From contig NZ_CAMIHH010000027.1 of assembly GCF_946220915.1 (NCBI RefSeq), forward strand, positions 1 to 31,302: a stretch of 31,302 bases of DNA, written 5' to 3'. Below are positions 16,669 to 24,491 of the stretch, in pieces (the stretch's first letter is position 1; each line of letters starts with the position of its first letter). The DNA comes from an uncultured Flavobacterium sp. GTDB taxonomy: Bacteria > Bacteroidota > Bacteroidia > Flavobacteriales > Flavobacteriaceae. The notes beneath the pieces were generated by a model. That model searched no databases. It was given only the letters and a program-made list of their open reading frames with translations, and was not told the DNA's origin. Both the position numbers and the translations under genes were made by a program.

Positions 16669-17725
16669 AAAGGCAGAGAATGTAATACTGGGCATATCGG
16701 TGGGCGACCTTAACGGCATTGGGGCAGAGGTGATCCTTAAAACTTTTGAGGACAGCCGCATGCTCGAATTTTGCACCCCGGTGATCTTTGCCAATGTAAA
16801 AACTTTGTCTTTTGTAAAGAAAATCCTGGAGCTTACCTGCAACCTGCACGGCATCGACAGCCTGTCGCAGCTGGTGATCGGGAAAATCAATGTCCTGAAT
16901 GTTTGGAGGGAACCTTTCAATATTGAGTTCGGTAAGAATGATGAGCAGGCAGGGCAATATGCGATAAAGTCGTTTACAGAGTCGGTGGCGGCGCTAAAGG
17001 AAGGTGCAATTGATGTGCTGGTTACAGCGCCCATCAATAAATATAACATCCAGTCGGAGGAATTTAAATTTCCAGGCCATACTGATTACCTGGACCAGCA
17101 GCTGGCAGGAGATGCGCTTATGCTGATGGTACAGGATACCTTGCGCATAGGCCTGCTTACCGACCATATTCCGGTAAATGAGGTTTCGGCACACCTTACC
17201 GAGGAGCTCATCCGTAAAAAGATGCTTACCATTAATAAGGCCTTAAAACAGGATTTTGCCATTGGCAAGCCAAAAATTGCCATGCTGGGCGTAAACCCGC
17301 ACAGCGGTGACAATGGCGTGATAGGCAAGGAAGACGACCAGGTAGTAAAACCTGCGCTTAAAAAGCTGTTTGAGGAAGGCGTGCACGTTTTTGGGCCATT
17401 TTCTGCTGACAGCTTTTTTGGCAGCGGCCAATACGAAAAATATGATGCCGTTATTGCGGCATACCACGACCAGGGCCTTATACCGTTCAAGACATTGTCT
17501 TTTGGCAATGGGGTTAATTACACAGCAGGGCTTGAGGGCATCAGGACATCACCCGACCACGGAACCGCCTATGAAATAGCAGGTAAGGGTGAGGCCGACC
17601 ACAATTCGTTTAAAGAAGCGGTTTACCTCGCGCTGGATGTATACCAAAACAGGGCTGTTTACAATGAAATTACCAAAAACCCTTTGAAGATCAGGGAAAA
17701 ACAGGAAGAAAAAAAATACGGGTAA
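16661..17725 (+). CDS. pdxA: 4-hydroxythreonine-4-phosphate dehydrogenase
   Basis: A 354-residue PdxA that oxidises 4-phosphohydroxy-L-threonine with NAD in the DXP-dependent pathway to pyridoxal phosphate. The three divalent-metal histidines of the family are at H169 (TDHIPV), H214 (VNPHSGD) and H269 (AAYHDQG). Other hallmarks are the N-terminal GISVGDLNGIGAEV, FPGHTDYL (substrate-binding H140 and T141) and TSPDHGTAYEIAGKG. It is divergent from ribE. No terminator is seen before the yceD promoter 100 bp upstream of the next gene, so some readthrough into the yceD-rpmF unit is possible. Confidence 0.96.
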   Translation: MTKKAENVILGISVGDLNGIGAEVILKTFEDSRMLEFCTPVIFANVKTLSFVKKILELTCNLHGIDSLSQLVIGKINVLNVWREPFNIEFGKNDEQAGQYAIKSFTESVAALKEGAIDVLVTAPINKYNIQSEEFKFPGHTDYLDQQLAGDALMLMVQDTLRIGLLTDHIPVNEVSAHLTEELIRKKMLTINKALKQDFAIGKPKIAMLGVNPHSGDNGVIGKEDDQVVKPALKKLFEEGVHVFGPFSADSFFGSGQYEKYDAVIAAYHDQGLIPFKTLSFGNGVNYTAGLEGIRTSPDHGTAYEIAGKGEADHNSFKEAVYLALDVYQNRAVYNEITKNPLKIREKQEEKKYG

Positions 17726-17729
17726 CAGT

Positions 17730-17758
17730 TTTGTGTTTACAATAATTTTCTATCTTTG
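17730..17758 (+). promoter_or_regulatory. Near-consensus Bacteroidetes promoter of yceD-rpmF
   Basis: TTTG (17730-17733), a 17-bp spacer and TATCTTTG (17751-17758) match the Bacteroidetes -33/-7 consensus. The box begins 4 bp after the pdxA stop codon and implies a leader of about 65 nt before the yceD ATG. It is the best promoter match in the window, fitting a ribosomal protein unit. Confidence 0.75.
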
Positions 17759-17828
17759 CACGCTCGAAATATGTTGTAATGAATGAGTTGCAGCATTTTA
17801 CCCGGGTATAATTGATAAAACTGGCGAA

Positions 17829-18368
17829 ATGAAAGCGAATAAAGATTTTTTAATCCCGTTCGTGGGGTTAAAGCAGGGAAAGCACCAGTTTGAGTTTGAA
17901 ATAGATAAAAAGTTCTTTGATGGCTTTGGTTTTGACGAATATAACGATGTCAATATTAAAGTAAGCCTGGTTTTGGAGAAAATGAGCACAATGCTCGAGC
18001 TCAATTTTAAGCACAAAGGAACGGTAAATGTTCCTTGCGACCTGTCGAATGAAGATTTTGACCTGCCCGTAAAAGGAAAGCTCAGGCTGATCGTGAAATT
18101 TGGCGATGAGTTCAATAATGATAACGACGAGATACTGGTGGTGCCCCACGGCGAATACCAGGTAGACGTTTCGCAGTACATTTATGAAATGATCGTGCTG
18201 TCAGTCCCTTCAAAGCGGGTGCATCCCGGAATAAAAGACGGTACATTGGATACCGCGATATTAGACAAACTGAACGAGCTTGCTCCGAAAGAAAAGGTAA
18301 GGAAAGAAGAACCAAAAGAAAATACCGATCCCCGCTGGGACGAATTAAAAAAACTGTTAAACGGATAA
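17829..18368 (+). CDS. yceD: DUF177 / YceD family protein
   Basis: A 179-residue protein of the DUF177 family, encoded directly before rpmF as in many bacteria. Visible marks are the CDLSNEDFDLPVKG block in the middle, in place of the cysteine-bearing motif of some homologues, and the C-terminal DPRWDELKKLLNG, which closely resembles the usual ending of the family. The acidic DEFNNDNDEI segment precedes it. In other bacteria YceD is linked to rRNA precursor handling and ribosome assembly; its mechanism is poorly known. It begins ATGAAAGCGAAT, 13 bp separate it from rpmF, and both share the promoter at 17730-17758. Confidence 0.85.
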   Translation: MKANKDFLIPFVGLKQGKHQFEFEIDKKFFDGFGFDEYNDVNIKVSLVLEKMSTMLELNFKHKGTVNVPCDLSNEDFDLPVKGKLRLIVKFGDEFNNDNDEILVVPHGEYQVDVSQYIYEMIVLSVPSKRVHPGIKDGTLDTAILDKLNELAPKEKVRKEEPKENTDPRWDELKKLLNG

Positions 18369-18381
18369 AATAATATAGAAA

Positions 18382-18576
18382 ATGGCACATCCTAAGAGAA
18401 AAACCTCGAAAACAAGAAGAGATAAAAGAAGGACACACTATAAAGCTTCTGTACCTCAAATCGCTACATGCCCTACTACAGGCGAAGCGCATTTGTACCA
18501 CAGGGCTTACTGGCATGAAGGCAAAATGTACTACAGGGGCCAGGTAGTTATAGACAAACAGGAAGCGGTTGCTTAA
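18382..18576 (+). CDS. rpmF: 50S ribosomal protein L32
   Basis: A 64-residue basic protein with the L32 start MAHPKRKTSKTRRDKRRTHYK followed by CPTTGEAHLYHRAYWHEGKMYYRGQVV. Only one cysteine (C30) is present, so it is the zinc-free form that lacks the four-cysteine ribbon. It lies 13 bp after yceD and is followed by a strong terminator, so the pair forms one main transcript separate from fabH. Confidence 0.97.
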   Translation: MAHPKRKTSKTRRDKRRTHYKASVPQIATCPTTGEAHLYHRAYWHEGKMYYRGQVVIDKQEAVA

Positions 18577-18596
18577 TTGCTTAAAGATACATGGGT

Positions 18597-18624
18597 AAAA
18601 CTCTCACAACGTGAGAGTTTTTTT
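18597..18624 (+). terminator. Terminator after rpmF
   Basis: A perfect 11-bp stem (18597-18607 with 18611-18621) closes a 3-nt loop and merges into a run of seven T. It begins 20 nt after the rpmF stop codon and separates yceD-rpmF from the fatty acid genes. Confidence 0.9.
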
Positions 18625-18738
18625 GTTAACGACCATTTATTTTTTGATTAAACCGGCATATTTAGGCCGATTTATTATTTTTTTTGTAATTTCAACCACT
18701 TTTCAAATTCCATAAAACCGAATTGAAAGATTTATCCT

Positions 18739-19737
18739 ATGAGTAAAATAACAGCCGCCATTACCGCAACAGGGGCATACGTGCCTGATTTTGTGCTATC
18801 GAACAAGCTGCTCGAAACAATGGTAGAAACCAATGACGAATGGATTACGAGCCGCACCGGTATAAAAGAAAGGCGAATTCTGAAAGATAAAGACAAAGGA
18901 ACGTCCTTTTTAGCCATTAAGGCTGCCGAGGACCTGCTCAAAAAAAGCGGTACTGATCCGGAAGAGATCGACATGGTGCTATTGGCTACCACAACACCAG
19001 ATATGCCCGTTGCGGCTACAGCAGTATATGTGGCGACCCAGATAGGGGCCGTTAATGCATTTGCCTACGACCTGCAGGCTGCCTGTTCGAGCTTTCTTTA
19101 CGGAATGAGCACTGCGGCAGCTTACATACAATCCGGGCGTTACAAAAAAGTGCTTGTAATAGGTGCCGATAAAATGTCATCAATCATTAATTATACCGAC
19201 AGGGCTACCTGCATCATTTTTGGCGATGGCGCAGGCGCGGCATTGTTCGAGCCCAATGAAGAAGGCCTTGGCCTTCAGGACGAAATATTGAGGAGCGATG
19301 GCATTGGCCGGGAGTACCTTAAAATTTCGGCTGGAGGGTCATTGCTGCCGGCTTCGCATGAAACCATAGATAACGGACAGCACTACGTATACCAGGATGG
19401 CAAGACGGTATTTAAATATGCCGTTTCTAACATGGCCGACATCAGCGAAAAGATAATGCAGCGCAACAACCTTACCAATGATGATGTAAACTGGCTGGTA
19501 TCGCACCAGGCCAACAAGAGGATCATTGATGCCACATCATCGCGCATGGGCCTCGATGAATCCAAAGTATTGGTAAATATCGAAAAATACGGCAACACCA
19601 CATCGGCAACCCTGCCGTTGCTGCTAAATGATTTTGAACACCTTTTCAAAAAAGGGGACAACCTGATATTCGCTTCCTTTGGGGGCGGATTTACATGGGG
19701 TTCCATCTACCTTAAGTGGGCATACGACAAAAAATAA
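18739..19737 (+). CDS. fabH: Beta-ketoacyl-ACP synthase III
   Basis: A 332-residue FabH, which condenses an acyl-CoA with malonyl-ACP to start fatty acid synthesis. The catalytic triad is complete: C116 (DLQAACSSFL), H256 (SHQANKR) and N286 (EKYGNTTSA). The glycine-rich FGDGAGAALF and the closing FASFGGGFTWGS are typical. Branched-chain starter use would be expected in this group, but residues deciding this cannot be read with confidence. It follows the rpmF terminator by 114 bp and precedes accB by 25 bp. plsX, often found between rpmF and fabH, is absent. No clean TAnnTTTG promoter was found in the AT-rich gap upstream. Confidence 0.97.
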   Translation: MSKITAAITATGAYVPDFVLSNKLLETMVETNDEWITSRTGIKERRILKDKDKGTSFLAIKAAEDLLKKSGTDPEEIDMVLLATTTPDMPVAATAVYVATQIGAVNAFAYDLQAACSSFLYGMSTAAAYIQSGRYKKVLVIGADKMSSIINYTDRATCIIFGDGAGAALFEPNEEGLGLQDEILRSDGIGREYLKISAGGSLLPASHETIDNGQHYVYQDGKTVFKYAVSNMADISEKIMQRNNLTNDDVNWLVSHQANKRIIDATSSRMGLDESKVLVNIEKYGNTTSATLPLLLNDFEHLFKKGDNLIFASFGGGFTWGSIYLKWAYDKK

Positions 19738-19762
19738 ACAACCTAAACAAAATTCGGAAATT

Positions 19763-20257
19763 ATGGATATTAGAGAGATTCAAAACCTGATCAAGTTTGT
19801 GGCAAAATCCGGTGCTACAGAAGTTAAGCTGGAGATGGACGACTTCAAGATCACCATTAAAACTACAGATGCCGCCGCATCGGAAGCTACTGCTTATGTT
19901 CAGCACATACCTGTTGGGCAGCCAATGCCACAGGCCCCGGTTGCCGCTGCCGCACCAGTTGCTGCACCTGCCGCACCACAGGCCCCTGCCGCCCCTGCAG
20001 GCGAAGACACATCAAAATACCTTACAATCAAGTCGCCTATCATTGGTACGCTATACAGAAAACCATCACCGGATAAGCCTGTATTCGTAGAGGTAGGAAG
20101 CACGATATCAAAAGGCGATGTGGTTTGTGTTATCGAGGCGATGAAGCTGTTCAATGAAATTGAAGCGGAAGTATCCGGCAAGATCGTAAAAGTATTGGTA
20201 GACGATGCCTCTCCGGTAGAGTTCGACCAGCCATTGTTCCTGGTAGACCCGTCGTAA
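19763..20257 (+). CDS. accB: Biotin carboxyl carrier protein of acetyl-CoA carboxylase
   Basis: A 164-residue BCCP. The biotinylation site is K128 in the exact EAMKLFNE motif, inside a C-terminal biotinyl domain (about 86-164) that includes the SPIIGTLYRKPSPDKP thumb. A Pro-Ala-rich linker (about 50-80) separates it from the N-terminal domain (DIREIQNLIKFVAKSG) that binds biotin carboxylase. The start at 19763 is chosen because the family begins MDIREIQ; an in-frame start further upstream would lie inside fabH. It is 25 bp behind fabH and 86 bp before accC, the gap being filled by an inverted repeat. Confidence 0.97.
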   Translation: MDIREIQNLIKFVAKSGATEVKLEMDDFKITIKTTDAAASEATAYVQHIPVGQPMPQAPVAAAAPVAAPAAPQAPAAPAGEDTSKYLTIKSPIIGTLYRKPSPDKPVFVEVGSTISKGDVVCVIEAMKLFNEIEAEVSGKIVKVLVDDASPVEFDQPLFLVDPS

Positions 20258-20259
20258 AT

Positions 20260-20335
20260 TATTTTAAATGATGAATTTTGAATGCTGAATTTGCATTCGA
20301 AGTAATTTAAAATTTATAATTCATAATTTAAAATA
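20260..20335. repeat. Nested inverted repeat between accB and accC
   Basis: Arms 20260-20277 and 20318-20335 are complementary at 17 of 18 positions, and an inner 6-bp pair (20280-20285 with 20293-20298) forms a smaller hairpin. The sequence is very AT-rich and fills nearly the whole 86-bp gap. It lacks the G+C-rich stem and T run of the terminators nearby, so it looks more like a short intergenic repeat or an RNA processing site. Confidence 0.6.
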
Positions 20336-20343
20336 GTAAGACG

Positions 20344-21690
20344 ATGTTTAAAAAGATATTAATTGCCAACAGGGGAGAGATTGCGCTTCGCGTGATCAGG
20401 ACCTGCAGGGAGATGGGCATCAAGACCGTAGCGGTATATTCGACTGCCGACGCGGAAAGCCTGCACGTAAAGTTTGCTGACGAAGCCGTATGCATCGGTC
20501 CGCCGCCAAGCAACCTTTCGTACCTGAAAATACCAAATATTATTGCTGCTGCGGAAATTACCAATGCAGATGCCATACACCCGGGCTACGGGTTTTTGTC
20601 TGAGAACGCCAAGTTCTCGAAAATATGCGCGGAGCACGGCATCAAATTCATTGGGGCCTCGCCGGACATGATTGACAAAATGGGTGACAAGGCTACAGCC
20701 AAAGCAACCATGAAGGCGGCAGGGGTTCCTTGCGTGCCGGGATCGGACGGATTACTGGATTCCTATGACCATGCAGAAAAGCTGGCCAATGAATTTGGCT
20801 ATCCTGTAATGCTTAAAGCTACTGCCGGTGGTGGCGGTAAGGGCATGCGCGCCGTTTGGAAGCAGGAAGACCTGCTGAAAGCCTGGGAAAGTGCCAAGCA
20901 GGAAGCTGCTGCTTCTTTCGGTAACGACGGCATGTATATGGAAAAACTAATTGAGGAGCCGCGACACATCGAAATACAGGTGGTAGGCGACTCATTTGGC
21001 AAAGCGTGCCACCTGTCGGAAAGGGACTGCTCTGTACAACGCCGCCACCAGAAGCTTACTGAAGAAACGCCTTCGCCGTTCATGACGGACGAGCTTCGCG
21101 AGAAAATGGGCGAGGCTGCCGTTAAAGCCGCTGAATATATTAAATACGAAGGTGCAGGCACGGTAGAATTTCTTGTGGACAAGCACAGGAACTTCTACTT
21201 TATGGAGATGAATACTCGTATCCAGGTAGAGCACCCGATTACCGAGCAGGTAATTGATTATGACCTGATACGCGAACAGATACTGGTTGCAGCCGGTGTG
21301 CCTATTTCGGGTAAAAATTACCTTCCGCAACTGCATTCTATTGAATGCCGTATCAATGCCGAGGATCCGTATAATGACTTCAGGCCATCACCGGGTAAGA
21401 TCACTACGCTGCACATGCCCGGCGGGCACGGGGTAAGGCTGGATACCCATGTATATTCAGGCTATACCATTCCGCCAAATTACGATTCGATGATCGCCAA
21501 GCTGATCACCACGGCGCAGACAAGGCAGGAAGCCATCAATAAGATGAAGCGTGCGCTGGATGAATTCGTAATCGAGGGTATAAAGACCACGATACCGTTC
21601 CACAGGCAGCTGATGGACGAGCCGGATTACGTAGACGGCAACTATACTACAAAATTCATGGAGTCTTTCCAGATGAAAGAACAGCAATAA
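20344..21690 (+). CDS. accC: Acetyl-CoA carboxylase, biotin carboxylase subunit
   Basis: A 448-residue ATP-grasp enzyme that carboxylates biotin on AccB using ATP and bicarbonate. It opens with MFKKILIANRGEIALRVIRT. The glycine-rich ATP loop GGGGKG is at 162-167, metal- and substrate-binding residues E288, N290 and R292 are in MEMNTRIQVEHPITE, and the lysines K116 and K158 are in place. Length agrees with the family. The carboxyltransferase genes accA and accD are not in the window. A compact terminator follows immediately after the stop. Confidence 0.98.
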   Translation: MFKKILIANRGEIALRVIRTCREMGIKTVAVYSTADAESLHVKFADEAVCIGPPPSNLSYLKIPNIIAAAEITNADAIHPGYGFLSENAKFSKICAEHGIKFIGASPDMIDKMGDKATAKATMKAAGVPCVPGSDGLLDSYDHAEKLANEFGYPVMLKATAGGGGKGMRAVWKQEDLLKAWESAKQEAAASFGNDGMYMEKLIEEPRHIEIQVVGDSFGKACHLSERDCSVQRRHQKLTEETPSPFMTDELREKMGEAAVKAAEYIKYEGAGTVEFLVDKHRNFYFMEMNTRIQVEHPITEQVIDYDLIREQILVAAGVPISGKNYLPQLHSIECRINAEDPYNDFRPSPGKITTLHMPGGHGVRLDTHVYSGYTIPPNYDSMIAKLITTAQTRQEAINKMKRALDEFVIEGIKTTIPFHRQLMDEPDYVDGNYTTKFMESFQMKEQQ

Positions 21691-21696
21691 TCACAG

Positions 21697-21724
21697 TCCC
21701 CCGCCGTTGCGGGGGATTTTTTTT
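21697..21724 (+). terminator. Terminator after accC
   Basis: An 8-bp G+C-rich stem (21697-21704 with 21709-21716) with a 4-nt loop runs into eight T. It starts 7 nt after the accC stop codon and ends the fabH-accB-accC unit. Confidence 0.9.
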
Positions 21725-21784
21725 AGATGGACATTACTTTTTTGTATATCTTGCGGTATATCATTAACCGAAAAACAAACAATT

Positions 21785-22162
21785 ATGATGAAAACATTTA
21801 AGCCTCTGTTTAAGCTGTTTGCCAGTGCAGCTTTGCTGGTAACCATGTCTACAGCTACAGTAAATGCCCAGGAAAAAGACAGGGCTGGCGAAGGAGCCAA
21901 AGTGGTTACAACCGAAATGAAGGCACAACTATCGTTGAATGACGGCCAGCACGCCAAAGTTCTGGATATCAACAAAACATTCCTTCAGAAGGCTGCAGAG
22001 GCAGAAAAGGTAGCCAATGCTACCGACAGAGCCAAAAAACTAAAAATGCTCACTGATGACAGGGATGCCAAGCTAAAATCAGTGCTTAACGAAACGCAGT
22101 ACAAAACCTACCAGGCAGGCAGGGCGGGCAATGCTAAAAAGCTTAGGGCCTATTATCAATAA
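21785..22162 (+). CDS. Small exported protein, Spy/CpxP-like helical
   Basis: A 125-residue protein with a clear signal peptide (MMKTFKPLFKLFASAALLVTM, cut near NA-QEK). The mature part is charged and probably all-helical, with TEMKAQLSLNDGQHAKVLDINKTF and MLTDDRDAKLKSVLNETQYKTYQA. The pairing of a LSLNDGQ helix with an LNETQYKTY helix resembles the small periplasmic DUF4890 and Spy/CpxP-like proteins of Bacteroidetes; the family link is by eye and the role (envelope stress or chaperone) is inference. The start MMKTF at 21785 is chosen because the upstream extension back to 21707 overlaps the accC terminator. The gene is followed at 28 bp by a lipoprotein gene. Confidence 0.7.
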   Translation: MMKTFKPLFKLFASAALLVTMSTATVNAQEKDRAGEGAKVVTTEMKAQLSLNDGQHAKVLDINKTFLQKAAEAEKVANATDRAKKLKMLTDDRDAKLKSVLNETQYKTYQAGRAGNAKKLRAYYQ

Positions 22163-22190
22163 TTAAAACAAAAGGTATTTCAAATTTTAT

Positions 22191-22625
22191 ATGAAAAAGT
22201 TCATTAAGGCGGTCGCTTTTTTGGCTGTCATTTCAACAGTCTCCTGTTCCGATGCACCAGTAGAAGTTACCGCTTCGGATATATGTACCGAAGAGTATAA
22301 AGATGTAATAGTAACTACCGAAGGCGCCCTACGCCTGCCTGAGAGTTTCTATACAACGGGCGGCACGGTAACCATGGTACTGGAAGCTCCGGCCGGGAAG
22401 TACAGGCTGCCTAAAATTGCGGTATTGACATGGAATAAGGACAATGAGAAAAAGAATATGATGGAACCGCTTAAAAACGGGTTTTCGGATGCCGACGTTA
22501 AGATTTATGATGACAAAGGCCAGGAAGTAAAACTGGGCGATAAAATTCGTGTGACCGGTAAAGTAGGCGGTGCCAGCAATGATTGGTGCGATATTTTTGT
22601 TGACAAGATAGAAAAAGTAAAATAA
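22191..22625 (+). CDS. Small lipoprotein, possible OB-fold
   Basis: A 144-residue protein with a lipoprotein-like signal (MKKFIKAVAFLAVISTVSC, lipidated Cys probably C19). The mature part contains a run of strands, LPKIAVLTWN, DADVKIYDDKGQEVKLGDKIRVTGKVGG and WCDIFVDKIEKV, whose LGDKIRVTGKV segment recalls OB-fold tRNA_anti-like domains. A Cys in the early SDICTEEY and one in NDWCDI could pair. Function is unknown. It may be co-transcribed with the preceding exported helical protein (28-bp gap). Confidence 0.7.
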   Translation: MKKFIKAVAFLAVISTVSCSDAPVEVTASDICTEEYKDVIVTTEGALRLPESFYTTGGTVTMVLEAPAGKYRLPKIAVLTWNKDNEKKNMMEPLKNGFSDADVKIYDDKGQEVKLGDKIRVTGKVGGASNDWCDIFVDKIEKVK

Positions 22626-22650
22626 CGCCTTTTGGCTCTTTATTTATTTT

Positions 22651-22689
22651 GAATGGTTCTGGAATAGTCAACCTATTTTAGGACCATTC
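22651..22689 (+). other. 17-bp RNA hairpin ahead of the serine hydrolase gene
   Basis: Arms 22651-22667 and 22673-22689 close a 5-nt loop. All 17 positions pair in the plus-strand RNA, with three of them as G-U wobbles. There is no T run after it, and its end is 15 nt before the ATG at 22705. It could be a terminator of the lipoprotein gene, a 5' leader structure or a small repeat. Confidence 0.55.
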
Positions 22690-22704
22690 AGTATAATTGT
22701 TGCG

Positions 22705-23940
22705 ATGAATAAATTTATTACGCTTTTTTCCCTGATCGTTTTGATTTCCTGTACAAAGCAAACAAAAGAACCCATTGCCCAAAGCAAAGACACTTCCGTT
22801 GCAGATGCTTTATCAGCCCGGCTGGAATCATTACATAAAAAGGGGATGTTCGCAGGCTTTGGCGTTGCTATAGTTACAGCAGATAGTGTGTTGTACCAAA
22901 ATGGCTTTGGGCTGTCTGACATTAAGGGCGGTAAAAAGTACACATCGGAAACCGTACAGCCGATTGCATCGGTCTCAAAAACTTTTATAGGCATAGCCCT
23001 CCTGAAAGCACAGGAAATGGGCAAGCTAAAGCTATCAGACCCTGTAAATAAATATCTTAAATTCACTGTTTCCAATCCGGCTTTTCCAGATACTGCCATT
23101 ACTTTAAAGCATCTCGCTACACATACATCAACCCTTAATGATGAAGGCACAGTTTATATGGATAAGGGATACGTGCTTGACAATGATGCTCAGCCTAACA
23201 TTTCCCCCGGCTATCCACAGGCTTTTAACCCGGCTTCGACAGACAACGGGCTGGAAGCTTTTTTGGAAAGTGTCCTTGTAAGCGGAAATGAAAATTATAA
23301 AGATGGTATTTACGACCCGTTCGTGCCCGGCCAGAATTACCAATACAGCAACATAGGCGCTTCACTGGCAGCCCTGGTACTTGAAAAAGCCACAGGCATG
23401 CCCTACGATCATTTTGTAAGTAAATTTATTTTAGAGCCATTAAAAATGAATGATTCAGGTTTTTATGGACGCGGAACAGCTTTTAAGCACAGGTCATATC
23501 TGTATACGGGCAACAAAGAAGTCTTGCCGATGTACCACTGCATAACTTATCCTGATGGAGGGCTGGTAACGTCGGCGGCAGACATGGGCAAATACCTGCA
23601 GGAACTCATTAAAGGCTATCACGGCAAGGGAAATTTGCTGACCAGGGAAAGCTATGCCCAATTTTTTACGACCTGTCTGGGTCCTAAAAATTTTATTGAC
23701 GGCCGTGAAGAGGATAACCCGTATAGCGACGAATACAACTCCGTGATATTCATTGGTTTCAGCCCAAAAGGATATATAGGCCATACAGGCGGTGACCCGG
23801 GGATATCGTCACTCATGTTCTTTGACCCGAAAACCGGAATTGGGAGATTCCTAATGATAAATACAGATATTGACGATAAGCAGGCCAACGACGTTTTCTA
23901 TGAAATATGGGACACACTTGATGATATGACCGGAAAATAG
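22705..23940 (+). CDS. Lipoprotein serine hydrolase, beta-lactamase (class C-like) family
   Basis: A 411-residue lipoprotein (LISC lipobox, C16) of the Beta-lactamase/penicillin-binding superfamily. Active-site motifs are present: S89-V-S-K92 (nucleophile and general base), Y214-S-N216 and H360-T-G362. The family covers esterases, D-amino-acid amidases and peptidoglycan-related hydrolases, and the substrate cannot be told. The middle contains LATHTSTLNDEG, typical of the non-beta-lactamase members. The protein is expected on the periplasmic or outer surface. It is likely transcribed alone, after a 79-bp gap that holds a hairpin. Confidence 0.85.
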   Translation: MNKFITLFSLIVLISCTKQTKEPIAQSKDTSVADALSARLESLHKKGMFAGFGVAIVTADSVLYQNGFGLSDIKGGKKYTSETVQPIASVSKTFIGIALLKAQEMGKLKLSDPVNKYLKFTVSNPAFPDTAITLKHLATHTSTLNDEGTVYMDKGYVLDNDAQPNISPGYPQAFNPASTDNGLEAFLESVLVSGNENYKDGIYDPFVPGQNYQYSNIGASLAALVLEKATGMPYDHFVSKFILEPLKMNDSGFYGRGTAFKHRSYLYTGNKEVLPMYHCITYPDGGLVTSAADMGKYLQELIKGYHGKGNLLTRESYAQFFTTCLGPKNFIDGREEDNPYSDEYNSVIFIGFSPKGYIGHTGGDPGISSLMFFDPKTGIGRFLMINTDIDDKQANDVFYEIWDTLDDMTGK

Positions 23941-24027
23941 CAATGCGAACGTGAACCCAAGCGTTCTTTTAAAATTAAGTGACAGGCAAGAAATGGTTAA
24001 ATAATGTTTAAATGTGAATTTTTACAT

Positions 24028-24035
24028 TATTTTTG
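24028..24035 (+). promoter_or_regulatory. Possible -7 box (TATTTTTG) of the small membrane protein gene
   Basis: TATTTTTG is an exact TAnnTTTG match that ends 4 nt before the preferred ATG at 24040, implying a leaderless or nearly leaderless transcript. No TTTG is seen at -33. Confidence 0.35.
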
Positions 24036-24039
24036 CATT

Positions 24040-24438
24040 ATGGAAGATACCCCGATTTTTTCCAATACCTGTGGAATGCTATTTGATGACAAAGTAGTTT
24101 TTGCATTTGATAATGGCGAAAAGCAAATTCCTTTGTCAAAGATAACGGCTGCCCATTTCAGGGAGAGGATAACCAATGGTTTTTTGATGCTCATACTATT
24201 GCCATTGCCGGTATATGGGCTACTTGACTATATAAAAAATTTTGACGGCCTTGCCCGCGTTACGGGATATGCCATTGCAGCGGCAATTTCCGGGCTGGCT
24301 TACTATAATGCAAGGAAAATATACCGCATTGCCCTTGATATGGTGAGTGGCTCAGAATTTACCATAAGGGTTTCAGCCAATAACCGGAAGGATGCCTCAA
24401 AATTCATCAATAAGCTTCAGAAGAAGTTAGTCCAATAA
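24040..24438 (+). CDS. Small membrane protein, hypothetical
   Basis: A 132-residue protein that I cannot assign with certainty. It begins MEDTPIFSNTCGMLFDDKVVF, a beta-rich stretch like bacterial PH domains, followed by two hydrophobic segments (GFLMLILLPLPVYGLLDYI and VTGYAIAAAISGLAYY) that fit membrane helices, then YRIALDMVSGSEFTIRVSANNRKDASKFINKLQKKL, which returns to the strand pattern. This arrangement of a split PH-like domain with a membrane hairpin is seen in small DUF6232-like proteins; that assignment is tentative. The start at 24040 is preferred to 24004 since the latter would contain the promoter box. The gene converges on the C1 peptidase gene. Confidence 0.65.
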   Translation: MEDTPIFSNTCGMLFDDKVVFAFDNGEKQIPLSKITAAHFRERITNGFLMLILLPLPVYGLLDYIKNFDGLARVTGYAIAAAISGLAYYNARKIYRIALDMVSGSEFTIRVSANNRKDASKFINKLQKKLVQ

Positions 24439-24440
24439 AA

Positions 24441-24470
24441 AAAACCGAAGCTTTGCAACTTCGGGTTTTT
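24441..24470 (+). terminator. Terminator between convergent genes
   Basis: A 6-bp stem (24445-24450 with 24459-24464), an 8-nt loop, an upstream A run and a downstream T run lie between the convergent genes ending at 24438 and 24492. One unpaired G interrupts extension of the stem. It probably serves both strands. Confidence 0.7.
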
Positions 24471-24491
24471 AAGTTTTTGTGTTCAGGACGG

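Noticed and set aside
18625..18738. TAnnTTTG promoter for fabH
   Set aside because: The gap has T-rich runs and TTTTTTTG, but none with TA at the required position, so no box was called even though a promoter after the rpmF terminator is expected.
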